A DNA stretch of 64,000 nucleotides from DATFDN01 sp963762525 (GCA_963762525.1 CAVXKT010000003.1:1-64000); one strand, 5' to 3'. Shown: positions 1 through 10,726, counted from the stretch's first letter. A program made the numbers and translations. The notes: generated by a model from the sequence alone, not told the origin.

Positions 1-20
1 ACGGCGGTCCGGCAAAGCGG

Positions 21-1533
21 CTAGCGGCCGGTCAGGATCCGCTCCACCAGCTGCCTCACCGTCGGGATGAAGCCGTTCGAGTAGAACGGGTCGCGTGGCG
101 AAGCGGAAGGCGTTGTGGCCGCTGAACATCAGGTTGTGCTCGACCGCCTCCGGCTCGTCGCCTCGTGGCCGATCGTCTGCAGCGTCTTCTGGATGCAGAA
201 GCTGCGCGGGTCGGCCTTCTTGCCGGTGGTGTAGTCCGGCGCGTGCTGGCTCCAGTTGGAGAACCGGCACTGGCTCAGGCAGCCCATGCAGGCCACCTGG
301 TCGGCCAGTGATCTCGCGCGCCTTCTCGGGCGTGACGAAGATCAGCGTCGAGTCGGGCGTGCGCAGCGCCTCGGTGAAGCCCTGCGCCTCCCAGCCGCGC
401 ACGCGCGCCGAGATCGGGCGGCGTCAGATAGACGACGCGCTTGCGCGGGCCGACGCCGTATTCGGCGATGTGCTCGCCGACCGGCTCGGTCGGTGTAGGC
501 GACCTGGCGCTCGCTGCGCTCGCGCAGTTCCTGGATGAAGCCGTTGTTCACCGCGCTCGAATAGAAGCCGGTCGGGCTGAAATGGTTGAGGAAGACGTCG
601 CCCTCCTTGCAGCGTCAGCAGCCTCTGCTTCCAGGCCTCGCCGATCGGGCTTTCCTGGGTCAGCAGCGGGCGGGTGCCGAACTGGAACGCGATCGGGCCG
701 AGATCGGGATTGTCGATCCAGTCCTCCCACTCCTCCAGCCACCACACGCCGCCGGCCATGATGATCGGCGTCTCGTCCAGGCCGAACTCGCGCATCTGCT
801 TGCGCAGCGCGAGCACGCGCGGAAACGGGTCCTCCGGCTTGTTGGGGTCCTCGCCGTTGGACAGGCCGTTATGGCCGCCGGCGAGCCACGGGTCCTCGTA
901 GACCACGCCGCCGAGCAGCGCGGCCGCCTTGTGATAGGCGCGCTTCCAGAGCGCGTTGAACGCGCGCGCCGAGGAGACGATCGGGTAGTAGTGGACGCCG
1001 AACCGGGCCGCGATCTCGGACAGCCGGTACGGCATGCCGGCGCCGCAGGTGAGGCCGTTGATCAGGCCCTTGGCCTGCTCCAGCACGCCGGTGATGACGC
1101 GCTCGGCGCCGCCCATCTCCCACAGGATGTTGGCGTGGATGCGGCCCTTGCCGCCGGCCAGCTCATAGGCGCGGCGCGCCTGCGTCATGGCGCCGCGGAT
1201 CGCGTAGGCGACCAGCTCCTCGTGCCGCTCCCGCCGGGTGCGGCCGTGATAGACCTGCGGGATGACGCGGCCCTGCTGCGTCGTAGCTGTCGGCGTTGAC
1301 GGCGCTGAACGTGCCGACGCCGCCCGCCAGCCGCCCAGTGGCCGGAGGAGATGCCGTTGGAGATCGACGACGCCCTTGCCGCCCTCGACCAGCGGCAGGA
1401 CGTCCATCCCGCCCATGCGGATCGCGTTGATCGCCTTCATGGCCGCCGTGCTCTCCAGCCAGTCCGTGGCATCGCCGCTAACCGTTGCCGCGCGACTGCC
1501 GTCGATCGGACGTGGCTTCGAGACCACGGCCAT
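21..1533 (-). CDS. Nitronate monooxygenase-like NAD(P)H-dependent flavin oxidoreductase (frameshifted)
   Basis: This is an FMN-binding TIM-barrel oxidoreductase of the nitronate monooxygenase (2-nitropropane dioxygenase) family, expected to be cytoplasmic. The minus strand encodes an N-terminal MKAINAIRMGG segment, a central GLTCGAGMPYRLSE stretch, a PIIMAGGVWWLEEWEDW stretch and an AFQFGTRPLLTQESPIG stretch; these match the flavin-binding core of the long alphaproteobacterial form of the family. The C-terminal part carries a cysteine-rich CMGCLSQCRFSNWSQ motif and ends in QLVERILTGR before the TAG at 21-23. The natural substrate cannot be told from sequence. The span is about 504 codons but not a multiple of three, and several frame breaks (around 330-600 and 1280-1350) split it; these look like sequence errors. 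The ATG at 1531-1533 is chosen because it lies 55 bases after the pnp stop on the same strand. Confidence 0.75.
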
Positions 1534-1588
1534 CCAACGCGCAGTCTCCCGGCGAAGCCGACTGCGCTGGATCGCGCGGGCCGAGCCG

Positions 1589-3797
1589 CTACTCGGCGGC
1601 ACGGCTGCTCGCCGCGCTCGCTCGGCGGCTCGCGCCGCTCCCGGTCGCGCGATCCCCGCGCCCCGGCTTGGCGCCCGACCTTGTCGGTGATGTCCTCGCC
1701 GGTCGCCTGGTCGACCACGCGCATCGACAGCTTGACCTTGCCGCGCTCGTCGAAGCCGATGCACCTTCACCTTCACCGCGTCGCCGACATTGACCACGTC
1801 GGTGGTCTTGGCGACCCGGCCCTGCGCCAGCTCGCTGATATGCACCAGCCCGTCGCGCGAGCCGAGGAAGTTGACGAAGGCGCCGAAATCGGCGGTCTTC
1901 ACCACCTTGCCGGTGTAGATCACGCCCACCTCGGGCTCGGCGACGATGCCGCGGATCCAGTCGATCGCCGCCTGCGCCTGGTACTGCTCGGTCGCGGCGA
2001 TCTTGATCGTGCCGTCGTCCTCGATGTCGATCTTGCCGCCGGTCTGCTCGACGATCTCGCGGATCACCTTGCCGCCGGTGCCGATCACCTCGCGGATCTT
2101 CTCCTTCGGCACGTTGATCACGGTGATGCGCGGCGCGGTCGCGGCCACGTCGCCGCGCGCGCCGGTGATCGCCTTGGCCATCTCGCCCAGGATGTGCAGC
2201 CGCCCCTCGCGCGCCTGGTCGAGCGCGATGCGCATGATCTCCGGCGTGATCGAGGTGATCTTGATGTCCATCTGCAGGCTGGTGACGCCCTGCTCGGTGC
2301 CGGCGACCTTGAAGTCCATGTCGCCGAGATGGTCCTCGTCGCCGAGGATGTCGGACAGCACGGCGAAGCCGCGCTCCTCCTTGATCAGGCCCATGGCGAT
2401 GCCCGCGCACCGGGCGCGTCAGCGGCACGCCGGCGTCCATCAGCGCCAGCGAGGAGCCGCAGACCGTCGCCATCGAGGACGAGCCGTTGCTCTCGGTGAT
2501 CTCGGAGACCACGCGCATCGTGTAGGGGAACTTCTCCTTCTCCGGCAGCAGCGGATGGATCGCGCGCCAGGCCAGCTTGCCGTGCCCGATCTCGCGCCGG
2601 CCGGGGCTGCCCATGCGGCCGGCCTCGCCGACCGAATAGGGCGGGAAATTGTAGTGCAGCATGAAGTGCTCGCGGTACTCGCCTTCCAGCGCGTCGATCG
2701 ATCTGCTCGTCCTGGCCGGTGCCGAGCGTCGCCACGCACAGCGCCTGCGTCTCGCCGCGGGTGAACAGCGCGCAGCCATGCGCGCGCGGCAGCACGCCGA
2801 CCTCGGCGACGATCGGGCGCACGGTGCGGGTGTCGCGCCCGTCGATGCGCAGGCCGGTGTCGAGGATGGCGTTGCGGACGATGTCGGCTTCCAGATCCTT
2901 GAACAGCGCCCTTGGCCTTCTCGGCGTCCAGCCCCTCGGCCGGCGAGCTGCCGCCAGCGTGGCCTGCTTGGCGGCGTCGACCTTCTCGTGGCGGGCCTGC
3001 TTCTCCTTCTCGCGATAGGCTTCGGCGAGGCCGGCGCGGGCCAGCGCGTCGACGCGCGCGGCGCAGCGCCTTCTCCTCGTCGCTCGGCTCGGGCAGCGGC
3101 CACGGCTCCTTCGCGGCGCGCTCGGCCAGCTCGATGATCGCCTCGATCACCGGCTGGAACGCGCTGGTGGCCGAAGGTCACGGCGCCGAGCATGACCTCC
3201 TCGGACAGTTCGTGCGCCTCGCTCTCCACCATCAGCACGCCCTCGGCGGTGCCGGCGACCACCAGATCGAGCTGCGGAGTCTCTCCATCTGCTCGGCGGT
3301 GGGGTTGAGCACGTATCGCCCGTCGCTATAGCCGACGCGGCGGCGCCGACCGGGCCGAAGAACGGAATGCCGGACAGCGTCAGCGCCGCCGAGCAGCCGA
3401 TCATGGCGACGATGTCGGGATCGTTCTCCAGGTCGTGGCTCAGCACGGTGGCGATGACCTGCACCTCGTTGCGGAAGCCCTCGGGAAACAGCGGGCGGAT
3501 CGGCCGGTCGATCAGCCGGCTGACCAGCACCTCGTTCTCCGACGGCCGGCCCTCGCGCTTGAAGAAGCCGCCCGGGATCTTGCCGGCGGCGAACGCCTTC
3601 TCCTGGTAGTTCACGGTCAGCGGGAAGAAATCCTGGCCCGGGCTTGGCGCGTCTTGACGCCGACCGCGGTGCAGAGCACGATGGTGTCGCCGTAGCGCGA
3701 CCAGCACGGCGCCGTCGGCCTGGCGGGCGATCTTGCCGGTCTCCAGGACGAGCTTGCGCCCGCCCCAGTCGAGTTCCTTGCGGAAGTAGTTGAACAT
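1589..3797 (-). CDS. pnp: Polyribonucleotide nucleotidyltransferase (PNPase), frameshifted
   Basis: PNPase is the phosphorolytic 3'-5' exoribonuclease that degrades mRNA, alone or in a degradosome. The start MFNYFRKELDWGGRKLVLE is the typical alphaproteobacterial N-terminus. Further on are DFFPLTVNYQEKAFAAGKIP, ENEVLVSRLIDRPIRPLFP, the second RNase PH core (GHGKLAWRAIHPLLPEKE, SNGSSSMATVCGSSLALMD), a KH domain (EVIGTGGKVIREI) and an S1 domain (GVIYTGKVVKTADFGAFVNF). The span of about 736 codons fits the family. At least six frame changes occur; near 3640-3690 frame is restored by deleting single G or C bases (for example GTCGCGCTAC read as GTC CGC TAC). The end at 1589 is taken from the frame giving AKPGRGDR, which resembles PNPase tails. 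It sits downstream of truB and rpsO as in many bacteria. Confidence 0.93.
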
Positions 3798-4104
3798 GCG
3801 TCGTCCTTCGATGCGCGGCGGCATCGGCGGACAATCCCCGATCAGCCTCGGTCCCGGCGGGAGACGGCGTCTCGGGTGGCATGGGGGCGCGGGCTGCGAT
3901 GGCGGCGCAGAGCCGCGGGCCATGTGGCCGGAAACGCCGTCGCGGCTCCCGTCTCGGGTAGCCGGACCGGCGGTGTATGTCGTCCGCCGCGTGTCGCGAC
4001 GTGGGGCTCGTGCCCCGGATTGCCCCGCGCCCCCATGGCGCGGGGGTCGTGTCACGACGCCGCGATATAGGAGGCCGCGCCGTGCGTTGTCAGCACCGCC
4101 GTAA
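3798..4104. other. rpsO-pnp intergenic region
   Basis: This 307-base gap separates rpsO from pnp on the minus strand. No coding sequence is convincing here; short ORFs on both strands are low-complexity GC-rich frames. It contains the strong hairpin at 4023-4045 listed separately. In Escherichia coli the equivalent spacer carries the rpsO terminator and the RNase III-cleaved leader through which PNPase represses its own synthesis. A similar role is an inference from position only. Confidence 0.5.
4023..4045 (-). terminator. Hairpin in the rpsO-pnp spacer, possible attenuator or processing site
   Basis: CCCCGCGCC and GGCGCGGGG form a perfect 9-bp GC stem closed by a 5-base loop. It begins about 60 bases past the rpsO stop on the coding strand. 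There is no U-tract on either side, so a simple intrinsic terminator is doubtful; an RNase processing site or partial attenuator between rpsO and pnp is as likely. Confidence 0.4.
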
Positions 4105-4375
4105 TCAGCGGCGCAGGCTCAGGCGCCCGATCAGCGTCTCGTAGCGGCGGCTGTCCTTGCGCTTCAGGTAGTCGAGCAGCCGGCGCCGGCGGCCGACCAG
4201 CATCAGCAGGCCGCGCCGGCTGTGGAAATCCTTGGCGTGGGTCTTCAGATGCTCGGTCAGGTTGCCGATCCGCTCGGACAGCAGGGCGACCTGCACCTCC
4301 GGGCTGCCGGTGTCGTCGGCGCCGGTGGCGTATTCGGTGAACGAGCGCGCCGCGGCGCTCCGCGGTGATCGACAT
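4105..4375 (-). CDS. rpsO: 30S ribosomal protein S15 (one frameshift)
   Basis: S15 binds 16S rRNA early in small-subunit assembly. The start MSITAERRGALV and the long body EYATG, DDTGSPEVQVALLSERIGNL, THAKDFHSRRGLLMLV and a C-terminal ETLIGRLSLRR are diagnostic. The start ATG follows a good ribosome-binding site, GAAGGAG, seven bases upstream. The span is 271 bases; removing one inserted base near 4340 gives 270 bases, that is 89 residues, the normal size for S15. An intact S15 is essential, so the frameshift is best read as a sequence error. It lies between truB and pnp on the same strand. Confidence 0.95.
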
Positions 4376-4415
4376 CGGATTACTCCTTCGTTCGGGTGGC
4401 GGAACGCGCGGCCGC

Positions 4416-5349
4416 TCAGAGCATCCGCTCGGGCCTGCAGCCAGCCATCCTCCAGCCGGCACAGCCCGATCACGCGGCCCCCCGCCATGGCGCGCGCCAA
4501 CCCGCCATCGGGATCGGCCGCCCGTGGAATCCGGCCCATCAGCGCGACCAGGCTGATCGCCTGGCCATGCCGCAGGTCGGCGGCCTCCGCTTCGGTCAGG
4601 GCCAGCGCCGGGATGTCGGCCAGCGCGGTCGCGACCGGAAGCAGGAGGTCCGGGGAAGCCGGCGCGGTATCGTCCGGCGGCGGCGAGTTTGTCCAGCGCA
4701 ATCGCCTGCGCCTCCGGTGAACGGGCCGACCCGCAGCCGGCGCAGGGCCGCGACATGGCCGAGCGTGCCGCAGGCGCGCGCCAGGTCGCGCGCGAGGCTG
4801 CGCATGTAGACGCCCTTGCCGGACTGCACCTCGAACACCGCCGTGTCGGCATCCGGGCCGCTCGACCAGCTCGAACCGGTCGACGCGGGCCGGGCGCGGC
4901 TCGAGCACCGGCGCGCGGCCCTCGCGCGCCATGTCGTAGGCGCGCTCGCCGGCCACCTTCACCGCCGAGAAGGCCGGCGGCACCTGCATGATGTCGCCGC
5001 GGAAGGCCGGCAGGGCGGCGTCGATCTGCCGCGTCGGTCGGGCGCACGTCGGTGCGTCGCGGTCACCTGCGCCGTCGGCATCGTCGGTGTCGCGCGCCTC
5101 GCCGAAGCGCAGCGTGAAGCGGTAGAGCTTGGTGCCGTCCATGACGTAGGGCACGGTCTTGGTCGCGGCGCCGAACGCGATCGGCAGCACGCCGGTGGCC
5201 AGCGGATCGAGCGTGCCGCCATGCCCGGCCTTCTGCGCGTCGAAGGCGCGGCGGACGCGGTTGACCACGTCGGTGCTGGTGAGCCCCGGCGGCTTGTCGA
5301 TGATCAGCCAGCCGTCGAGCGGGCGGCCGCGCGGCTTGCGACGGGACAT
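4416..5349 (-). CDS. truB: tRNA pseudouridine(55) synthase (frameshifted)
   Basis: TruB converts U55 of the tRNA T-arm to pseudouridine. The N-terminus has GWLIIDKPPGLTSTDVVNRV and then GHGGTLDPLATGVLPIAFG, which holds the catalytic aspartate of the GGTLDP motif; YRFTLRFGEARDTDDADG and the motif GKGVYMRSLARDLA follow. The ATG at 5347-5349 is preferred over one 24 bases upstream because AGGAG lies just before it. Four frame changes are needed, all in the direction of single inserted bases; removing them leaves 930 bases, or 309 residues. The stop is taken at 4416-4418, after a C-terminal RPERML typical of TruB. rpsO starts 41 bases downstream. Confidence 0.92.
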
Positions 5350-5603
5350 GGCACACTCCTCGGGCGGGTTCATCGACCCCGGGCGAGAGAATGTCCACGC
5401 TGGTGCCGGTGAGTGGAGCCCCGGTCATCTGACCCGCGACCCGAAAATGAAGTATTGCGCCGGCGTTGAAAGCCGAATGTGCGTGGATCGCGCCGTCCAG
5501 TCAGAGCCGATTCGGATCAGGTGGAAACGTATTCCTCGTCGTCATGGTCGAAGGCCGACAATCCACGCCTTTCTTCATCCGCCACAAAGAAATCGCGGCC
5601 GAC

Positions 5604-7835
5604 TTACAGTAAGTCTCCGCTTAGCATGCCGACGATGGTTTGGATCTGATCCTGGTCGGGATGCGCCGCCGCGAGCGCCCGCAACTCGTGGAGCAGCGCG
5701 TCGCGCCGGTCGAGCGCGTCCTCTGCTTTGGCGTGGTTGAGCGTGTTGAACAGGACCTTGGCGAGCGGCTCGCGGACCGCGGCGTCGTCGGGATGCGCCG
5801 CCGCGAGCGCCCGCAACTCGTCGAGCAGCGCATCGCGCCGGTCGAGCGCGTCCTCCGCTTTGGCGTGGACGAGCGTGTTGAACAGGCCGTTGGCGAGCCG
5901 CTCGCGGACCGCCGCGTCGTCGGGATGCGCCGCCGCGAGCGCCCGCAACTCATCGAGCAGCGCATCGCGCCGGTCGAGCGCGTCCTCCGCTTTGGCGTCG
6001 TTGAGCGTGTTGAACAGGCCCATGGCCAGCCGCTCGCGGACCGCCGCGTCGTCGGGATGCGCCGCCGCGAGCGCCCGCAACTCCTCGAGCAGCGCGTCGC
6101 GCCGGTCAAGCGCGTCCTCCGCTTTGGCGTCGACGAGCGTGTTGAACAGGCCCTTGGCGAGCCGCTCGCGGACCGCCGCGTCGTCGGGATGCGCCGCCGC
6201 GAGCGCCCGCAACTCCTCGAGCAGCGCATCGCGCCGGTCGAGCGCGTCCTCCGCCTTGGCGTCGTTGAGCGTGCTGAACAGGCCCATGGCGAGCAGGGCT
6301 TGGGTGCCCTCGGCGTCGGGTTCGCGCGACGTCCAGCAGCGCGTCCGGCGGGTGACGGGTTGTCCGAAAAGCGCGCCTGCGGCCTGGCACGACGCGATCG
6401 ACAGCGCCCTCGAGGTCGACGCTGTTCCGCGATCGCCAGGTCCTTGAGCAAGGCGGCTACGATCGGAATGAGCGATGAATTGAGACTAGCGATCGGACGC
6501 GCGAGCCGGAAAATCATCGAGTCCTTGCATTCGCGGCCGGTCGGAATCGGCGCCTTCTCCGCAAACCATGCTTGCGCCGCCCGCCGTCGTTGCGCATGAC
6601 CATAATCCGGGGATCCGCCGACTTCAGGACATCGCCGCGCAGCAATCCATCAAGCCCGATTCGGTGCGATCTGCTAACACATGCGGCCCCAGCGTGCGCC
6701 ACGCTTCACGCTCGGCCGTCAGCGGTACGAGCGCGATCCGCTTGAACGCCAACCCGAGCATGTCATCCTTGAGCGCGGCGAGCTTGTCCATCCAATCCTT
6801 GAATTTAGCGCTGCGCCTCGTCGGCCAATCGCGGTCGAGGCGGCGGCTACTCCTCGAACTGCGCTCGCCTCACCGATCCAGCGGCCGATGACGCGTGCAT
6901 ACCCGCCGAGCGAGTTCGAGCAGGGGCGCATTCGCCAACCTCAGCCGTGGCCGGCACGCTCGCGCGCAGGAAGCTCAGGCCAGGCGCTCCTGCTCCGCGG
7001 CTTTCATCGAGCGCGCACCACGCCATCGAGCGCGCAACCTGCGCTTCGGCGCCGGTGATGTGCGCGCGCCATGTCCTCGACCACCCTAAGCGGACCGCCA
7101 GGTCGTCGGGGCGGCGGCACCACGAAGACGTGGCAGGCCGCCCACTCGCTCGTAAGACGGAGGAACGCGTCGAGGGAGCGGCCTCCCCAACGCGGATTGC
7201 TCCACGCGTCAAGAAATAGCGCGATCCGAACGCCCCGTGATCTTCTCGACCGCGATCAGCAACTCGCGCGCTCGGTCGTATTGCAGGGCCGGGAGCGCGA
7301 CGTTCCCTGAGGCCAAGTCTGGTTGGCCGCCACCAGGCCATCGAGCGCCTTCTTGATAGCCACCCCGGCGTGGCTTGGCCAGGAGGGGAAGTTCCTTGGC
7401 GATCTCACCGATAAGCCCGGACGAAGTTCGACGGCAGATCCTTGCGCTGCTGCTGCCAGGCCATTCGTGCCTTCTCGACAGCGCATCGGCGTCGGCGAAC
7501 CAGCGTTGCCACAGATCGATGATCGCGCGCAGGAGATGATCGTGAGCCCGGCCGCGCGCCTCGAAAAATCCTACGAGAAACCCCTGATCGGCAAGGCGGC
7601 GTGCCGTCTCCATGATAAGCCAGCTTTTGCCGACCTGCGGGTCGCCGACGATCGCGGTGAGCCCCTTGGAATAGCCGCGCTCGAACAGCTTGAATGTATC
7701 GTGCCGGCGGCCGAATAGCCGCGCCGTCCGATCCTCAAGGATGGCGTAATCAGGCGCGTCCCTGGGGTCGGCCGGCAACGGGGCTGCCGGCACGTTGAAC
7801 ACCCCATTCCACCATTTCCGAAACCAATCGCCCAT
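5604..7835 (-). CDS. P-loop NTPase (STAND/AAA-like) with C-terminal 44-residue TPR-like repeats, frameshifted
   Basis: The N-terminus contains a Walker A motif GDPQVGKS at about residues 64-71, preceded by FKLFERGYSKGLTAIV and followed by ETARRLADQGFLVGFFEARG, as in ORC/STAND-type ATPases. A later ALFLDAWSNPRWGG stretch near 7220 may be the Walker B strand. The middle (about 6300-7400) is broken into short frames but still reads as a folded protein (DWMDKLAALKDDMLGLAFKR near 6780). The C-terminus is five tandem copies of a 44-residue helical repeat. Such NTPase-plus-repeat architecture is typical of STAND signalling or defence proteins; the function here is an inference. The start at 7835 has GAGGGCGGC before it. 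I recognise no partner gene. It could instead be a decayed gene. Confidence 0.6.
5628..6290 (-). repeat. Five tandem 132-bp coding repeats
   Basis: The unit encodes 44 residues beginning GLFNTL and containing AKAEDALDRRDALL, then ELRALAAAHPDDAAVRE. Five copies follow one another, all in frame and nearly identical at DNA level; differences are mostly N/V, D/H and E/D/H changes at a few positions. The last copy diverges after HPD into the C-terminal tail. The two-helix pattern is TPR-like. Near identity at DNA level means recent duplication or gene conversion, and makes copy number variable between strains and hard to assemble. Confidence 0.9.
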
Positions 7836-7961
7836 GCCGCCCTCAACGGCGCCGCCATGCCCGGCCAGGATGCCAGTCGCAGACGCGACGGCCAACGAGC
7901 CGCAATTACCGGAAGCAGCCGGCTCCGCCTCGCTGATATCACCACGGGTGTTGTCACCCGA

Positions 7962-9369
7962 TCATACCACCGGGGCGATCCGCTCCCGCCGGAGCTGTAC
8001 GGTCAGCTCGTCCAGCGCCCGCCCGACGTGGTCGAGCATCTCGTCCACCTCCGACTCGGTGATGATCAGGGGCGGGCTGAAGCAGAGCATCTCGCCCGCG
8101 ATGGCGCGCGCGATCACGCCTTGCGCCTCGATCAGCTTGGTCCAACGCGGGCCGACGCCGGCGGCGGGATCGAATTTCTGCTTGCTGCTTTTGTCCTGGA
8201 CCAGCTCGATGGCCGCGATCAGGCCGGTGCCGCGCACCTCGCCCACCAATTCATGCTCGGCGAACCGCCGCCGCAACTCCTTCTGCAGGTGCGCGCCGAC
8301 GCGCCCGACATGGGCGCCGATCTCCGTCTCGTCGTAGATCTTCAGCGTCTCGAGCGCGACCGCGGCGGAAACCGGGTGGCCGGAATAGGTGAAGCCGTGC
8401 CCGAAGGTGCCGATCTCGTGGCTCTGCTCCGCCAGAGCATCGAACACGCGCTCGTTCACCATCACCGCGCTGATCGGCAGATAGGACGCCGACAGCGCCT
8501 TGGCGCAGGTCAGGATGTCCGGCGCGATGCCGAGCGTCTGGCTGCCCCAGTAGTTGCCGGTGCGCCAGAAGCCGCAGATCACCTCATCGGCCACCAGCAG
8601 CACGTCGTATTTTCGCAGCACCGCCTGGATCTTCTCGAAGTAGCCGCGCGGCGGCACGAGCACGCCGCCCGCGCCCATGATCGGCTCGGCAAACATCGCC
8701 GCCACCGTGTCGGGACCTTCGGCGAGGATCAGCCGCTCCAACTCCTCGGCGCAGCGGGTCGCGAACGCCTCCTCGCTTTCGCCCGGCTGGCCCAACCCGT
8801 AGTAGTGCGGCGTCATGGTGTGCACGAACCCCGGCAGCGGCACATCGAAGCCGCGGTGGTTCCACGGCAGCGCCGGTAAGCGAGGCGGCGGCGAGGGTAA
8901 TGCCGTGATAGCCGCGGTTGCGGCCGATGATCTTCTTCTTCGCCGGCCGGCCGACGGCGTTGTTGAAATACCAGATCATCTTGATCGCGGTGTCGTTCGC
9001 CTCCGAGCCGGAGTTGGCGAAGAACACCTTGCTCATCGGCACCGGCGCGCGGCGGATCAGCATCTCGGCGAGATCGATGCAGGGCTCGTGTGATTTGGCG
9101 TTGAACGCGTGATAAAACGGCAGCCTGCGCATCTGCGTCGTGGCCGCCTGCACCAGCCGCTCGTTGTCGAAGCCGAGCGCGGCACACCACAGGCCCGCCA
9201 TGGCGTCGATATACTCCTTGCCGGTGTCGTCGCGGACCCGCACGCCTTTGCCGCCCGTAATCACCAGCGGTCCCACCTCCTGATGCAGCTTCAGGTCGGT
9301 GTACGGATGCAGCACGTTGGCGATATCGCGGGCGGCGGCGGAATTGGCGCCGAAGGGCGGCGGGCTCAT
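7962..9369 (-). CDS. Class III (omega) aminotransferase, PLP-dependent (one frameshift)
   Basis: This is a fold-type I PLP enzyme of the class III family (beta-alanine/putrescine/omega-amino acid:pyruvate transaminases). Visible landmarks are DAMAGLWCAALGFDNERLV near the N-terminus, FFANSGSEANDTAIKM for the phosphate-binding loop, the RNRGYHGITLAAASLTG motif, LLVADEVICGFWRTG with the cofactor aspartate, and CAKALSASYLPISAV with the Schiff-base lysine. The C-terminus has GEMLCFSPPLIITESEVDEM. After removal of one inserted base near 8870 it is about 468 residues, normal for the family. The ATG at 9367-9369 has AGGAGG nine bases upstream; the upstream in-frame ATG is not supported. Substrate specificity is unknown. 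It diverges from the next gene across 80 bases. Confidence 0.88.
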
Positions 9370-9449
9370 GCGAAGTGGCCTCCTGGACGGGCAATGGGGG
9401 GACAGTCTAGGACATCTCGCCCGAAGGTTCACGCGGCGAGGGGGCGAGC

Positions 9450-10499
9450 ATGAAGTTCGGCTATTTTACGCTCAGCGACAACCATTACGACGATAATCCC
9501 CGCTCGCCGAACCGGTTCGTCGCCGACATCCTGGACCAGGCGGTGTACGCCGACACACTGGGGATGCACTCGGCGTGGATCGGCGAGCATCACTTCTCCA
9601 CCCTTGGCGTGCTGTCCTGCCCCGACATCGTGCTCGCCAACGTCGCCGCCCGCACCCGCGCCATCCGCCTGGCACCGGCGGTGACGGTGCTGCCGCTGCA
9701 TCATCCGATCCGGGTCGCCGAGCAATGGGCGACGCTTGATCTGCTGAGCGGCGGGCGCGTCGATTTCGCCGCCGGGCGCGGCTACGACCGGCGCGAATAT
9801 GAACCGTTGGGCGCCGATTTCGACGACAACCAGGCGGTGTTCGAGGAGGGGATGGAGCTGGTCCAGCGCCTCTGGACCGAGACGGCGCCGATCAGCCACC
9901 GGGGCCGGCACTATGCGTTCGAGGACGTCGCAATCACCCCTTCGCCGATCCAACGGCCGATCCCCTCCTATGTGGCCTCGTTCTCGCGTCCGTCGATCGA
10001 ATTGGCCGGCCGGCTCGGCTGCGGCCTGATCGTCGCCCCCTTCGCGGCGGCCATGAGTTACGGCGGCTTGGCCGAGGTGGCGCGGCTCTATCAGGAGACG
10101 TGCGCACGGCACGGCAAGCCGCCGATGCGGCTGATGTGCAGCTATTTCATCCATTTCCACGACACCCCGGCGGAAGAGCAGGCCGCGCGAGCGCGCCAGC
10201 TTCGCTATTACAAGGAGTGCGTGATCCCGGCCTTTCCGAGCGACCCGGCGAAGGCGCCGCCGAGCTATCGGTATTTCATCGCCATGGTGGAGAAGCTGCG
10301 AGCGGCGCGCGCCGAGGATCTGACCGAGAACGCGGTGCTGCTGGGCGACGCCGCGCGAATCACGGATTCGCTCAAAAAGGTGGAGGCGGCGGGGTTCGAC
10401 GAGGTGATCCTCTATTTCAACGTCGGCCTGAAGCCGCACGCCCGGGTGAAGGACGAGATGGCCCGCTTCATGGCGCAAGTCGCCCCGGCCTTCGGCTGA
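9450..10499 (+). CDS. LLM-class (luciferase-like) flavin-dependent oxidoreductase
   Basis: A 349-residue intact protein of the bacterial luciferase-like monooxygenase family, which uses F420 or reduced FMN in a TIM barrel. Family features are the N-terminal MKFGYFTLSDN strand, ADTLGMHSAWIGEHHFS, APAVTVLPLHHPIRVAEQWA, and LDLLSGGRVDFAAGRGYDRR, the cofactor-binding region. The C-terminus has the GDAARITDSLKKVEAAGFDE helix typical of the family. The substrate cannot be told. The stop TGA shares its final A with the ATG of the next small gene, so the two are translationally coupled. The divergent neighbour is an aminotransferase. Confidence 0.85.
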   Translation: MKFGYFTLSDNHYDDNPRSPNRFVADILDQAVYADTLGMHSAWIGEHHFSTLGVLSCPDIVLANVAARTRAIRLAPAVTVLPLHHPIRVAEQWATLDLLSGGRVDFAAGRGYDRREYEPLGADFDDNQAVFEEGMELVQRLWTETAPISHRGRHYAFEDVAITPSPIQRPIPSYVASFSRPSIELAGRLGCGLIVAPFAAAMSYGGLAEVARLYQETCARHGKPPMRLMCSYFIHFHDTPAEEQAARARQLRYYKECVIPAFPSDPAKAPPSYRYFIAMVEKLRAARAEDLTENAVLLGDAARITDSLKKVEAAGFDEVILYFNVGLKPHARVKDEMARFMAQVAPAFG

Positions 10500-10726
10500 T
10501 GGCGACGGGAAAGCCGCCGCGCGCGTTGACCGAGGGCCAGCGTGCCTACGAGGCCAAGCGCGCCGAGAAGGCGGGGATGAGCCTGGATCGCTGGCTCGCC
10601 GAGAAGGACCGCCGGCAGGCGGAGGAGGAGCGCGCGCGTCGCCAGCCGGCGGCACCCGCGCCGAAGCCGGCGAAGCCGCCGGGCTTTCTCGGCCGGCTGC
10701 TGGAACGGGCGAGGAAGCCGCTGTAA
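10499..10726 (+). CDS. Small basic hypothetical protein, coupled to the luciferase-like gene
   Basis: A 75-residue protein starting at an ATG that overlaps the upstream TGA by one base. The N-terminal half (ALTEGQRAYEAKRAEKAGMS, LDRWLAEKDRRQAEEERARR) is a charged helix; the C-terminal half is proline/alanine/lysine-rich and ends GFLGRLLERARKPL. It has no signal peptide or membrane segment. I do not recognise a named family. The overlap with the flavin oxidoreductase suggests co-translation rather than a shadow ORF. Confidence 0.6.
   Translation: MATGKPPRALTEGQRAYEAKRAEKAGMSLDRWLAEKDRRQAEEERARRQPAAPAPKPAKPPGFLGRLLERARKPL

Noticed and set aside
424..2394. A 656-codon minus-strand frame
   Set aside because: It joins the C-terminal half of pnp to the flavin oxidoreductase through out-of-frame sequence produced by indels; it is two genes, not a fusion.
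5628..6290. Possible CRISPR array
   Set aside because: Units are 132 bp, contiguous and coding, with no unique spacers; it is a protein-repeat region.
5640..6599. A plus-strand repeat ORF across the 132-bp repeats
   Set aside because: It is the antisense of the TPR-like repeats; only the minus frame links to the NTPase N-terminus and gives a sensible helical pattern.
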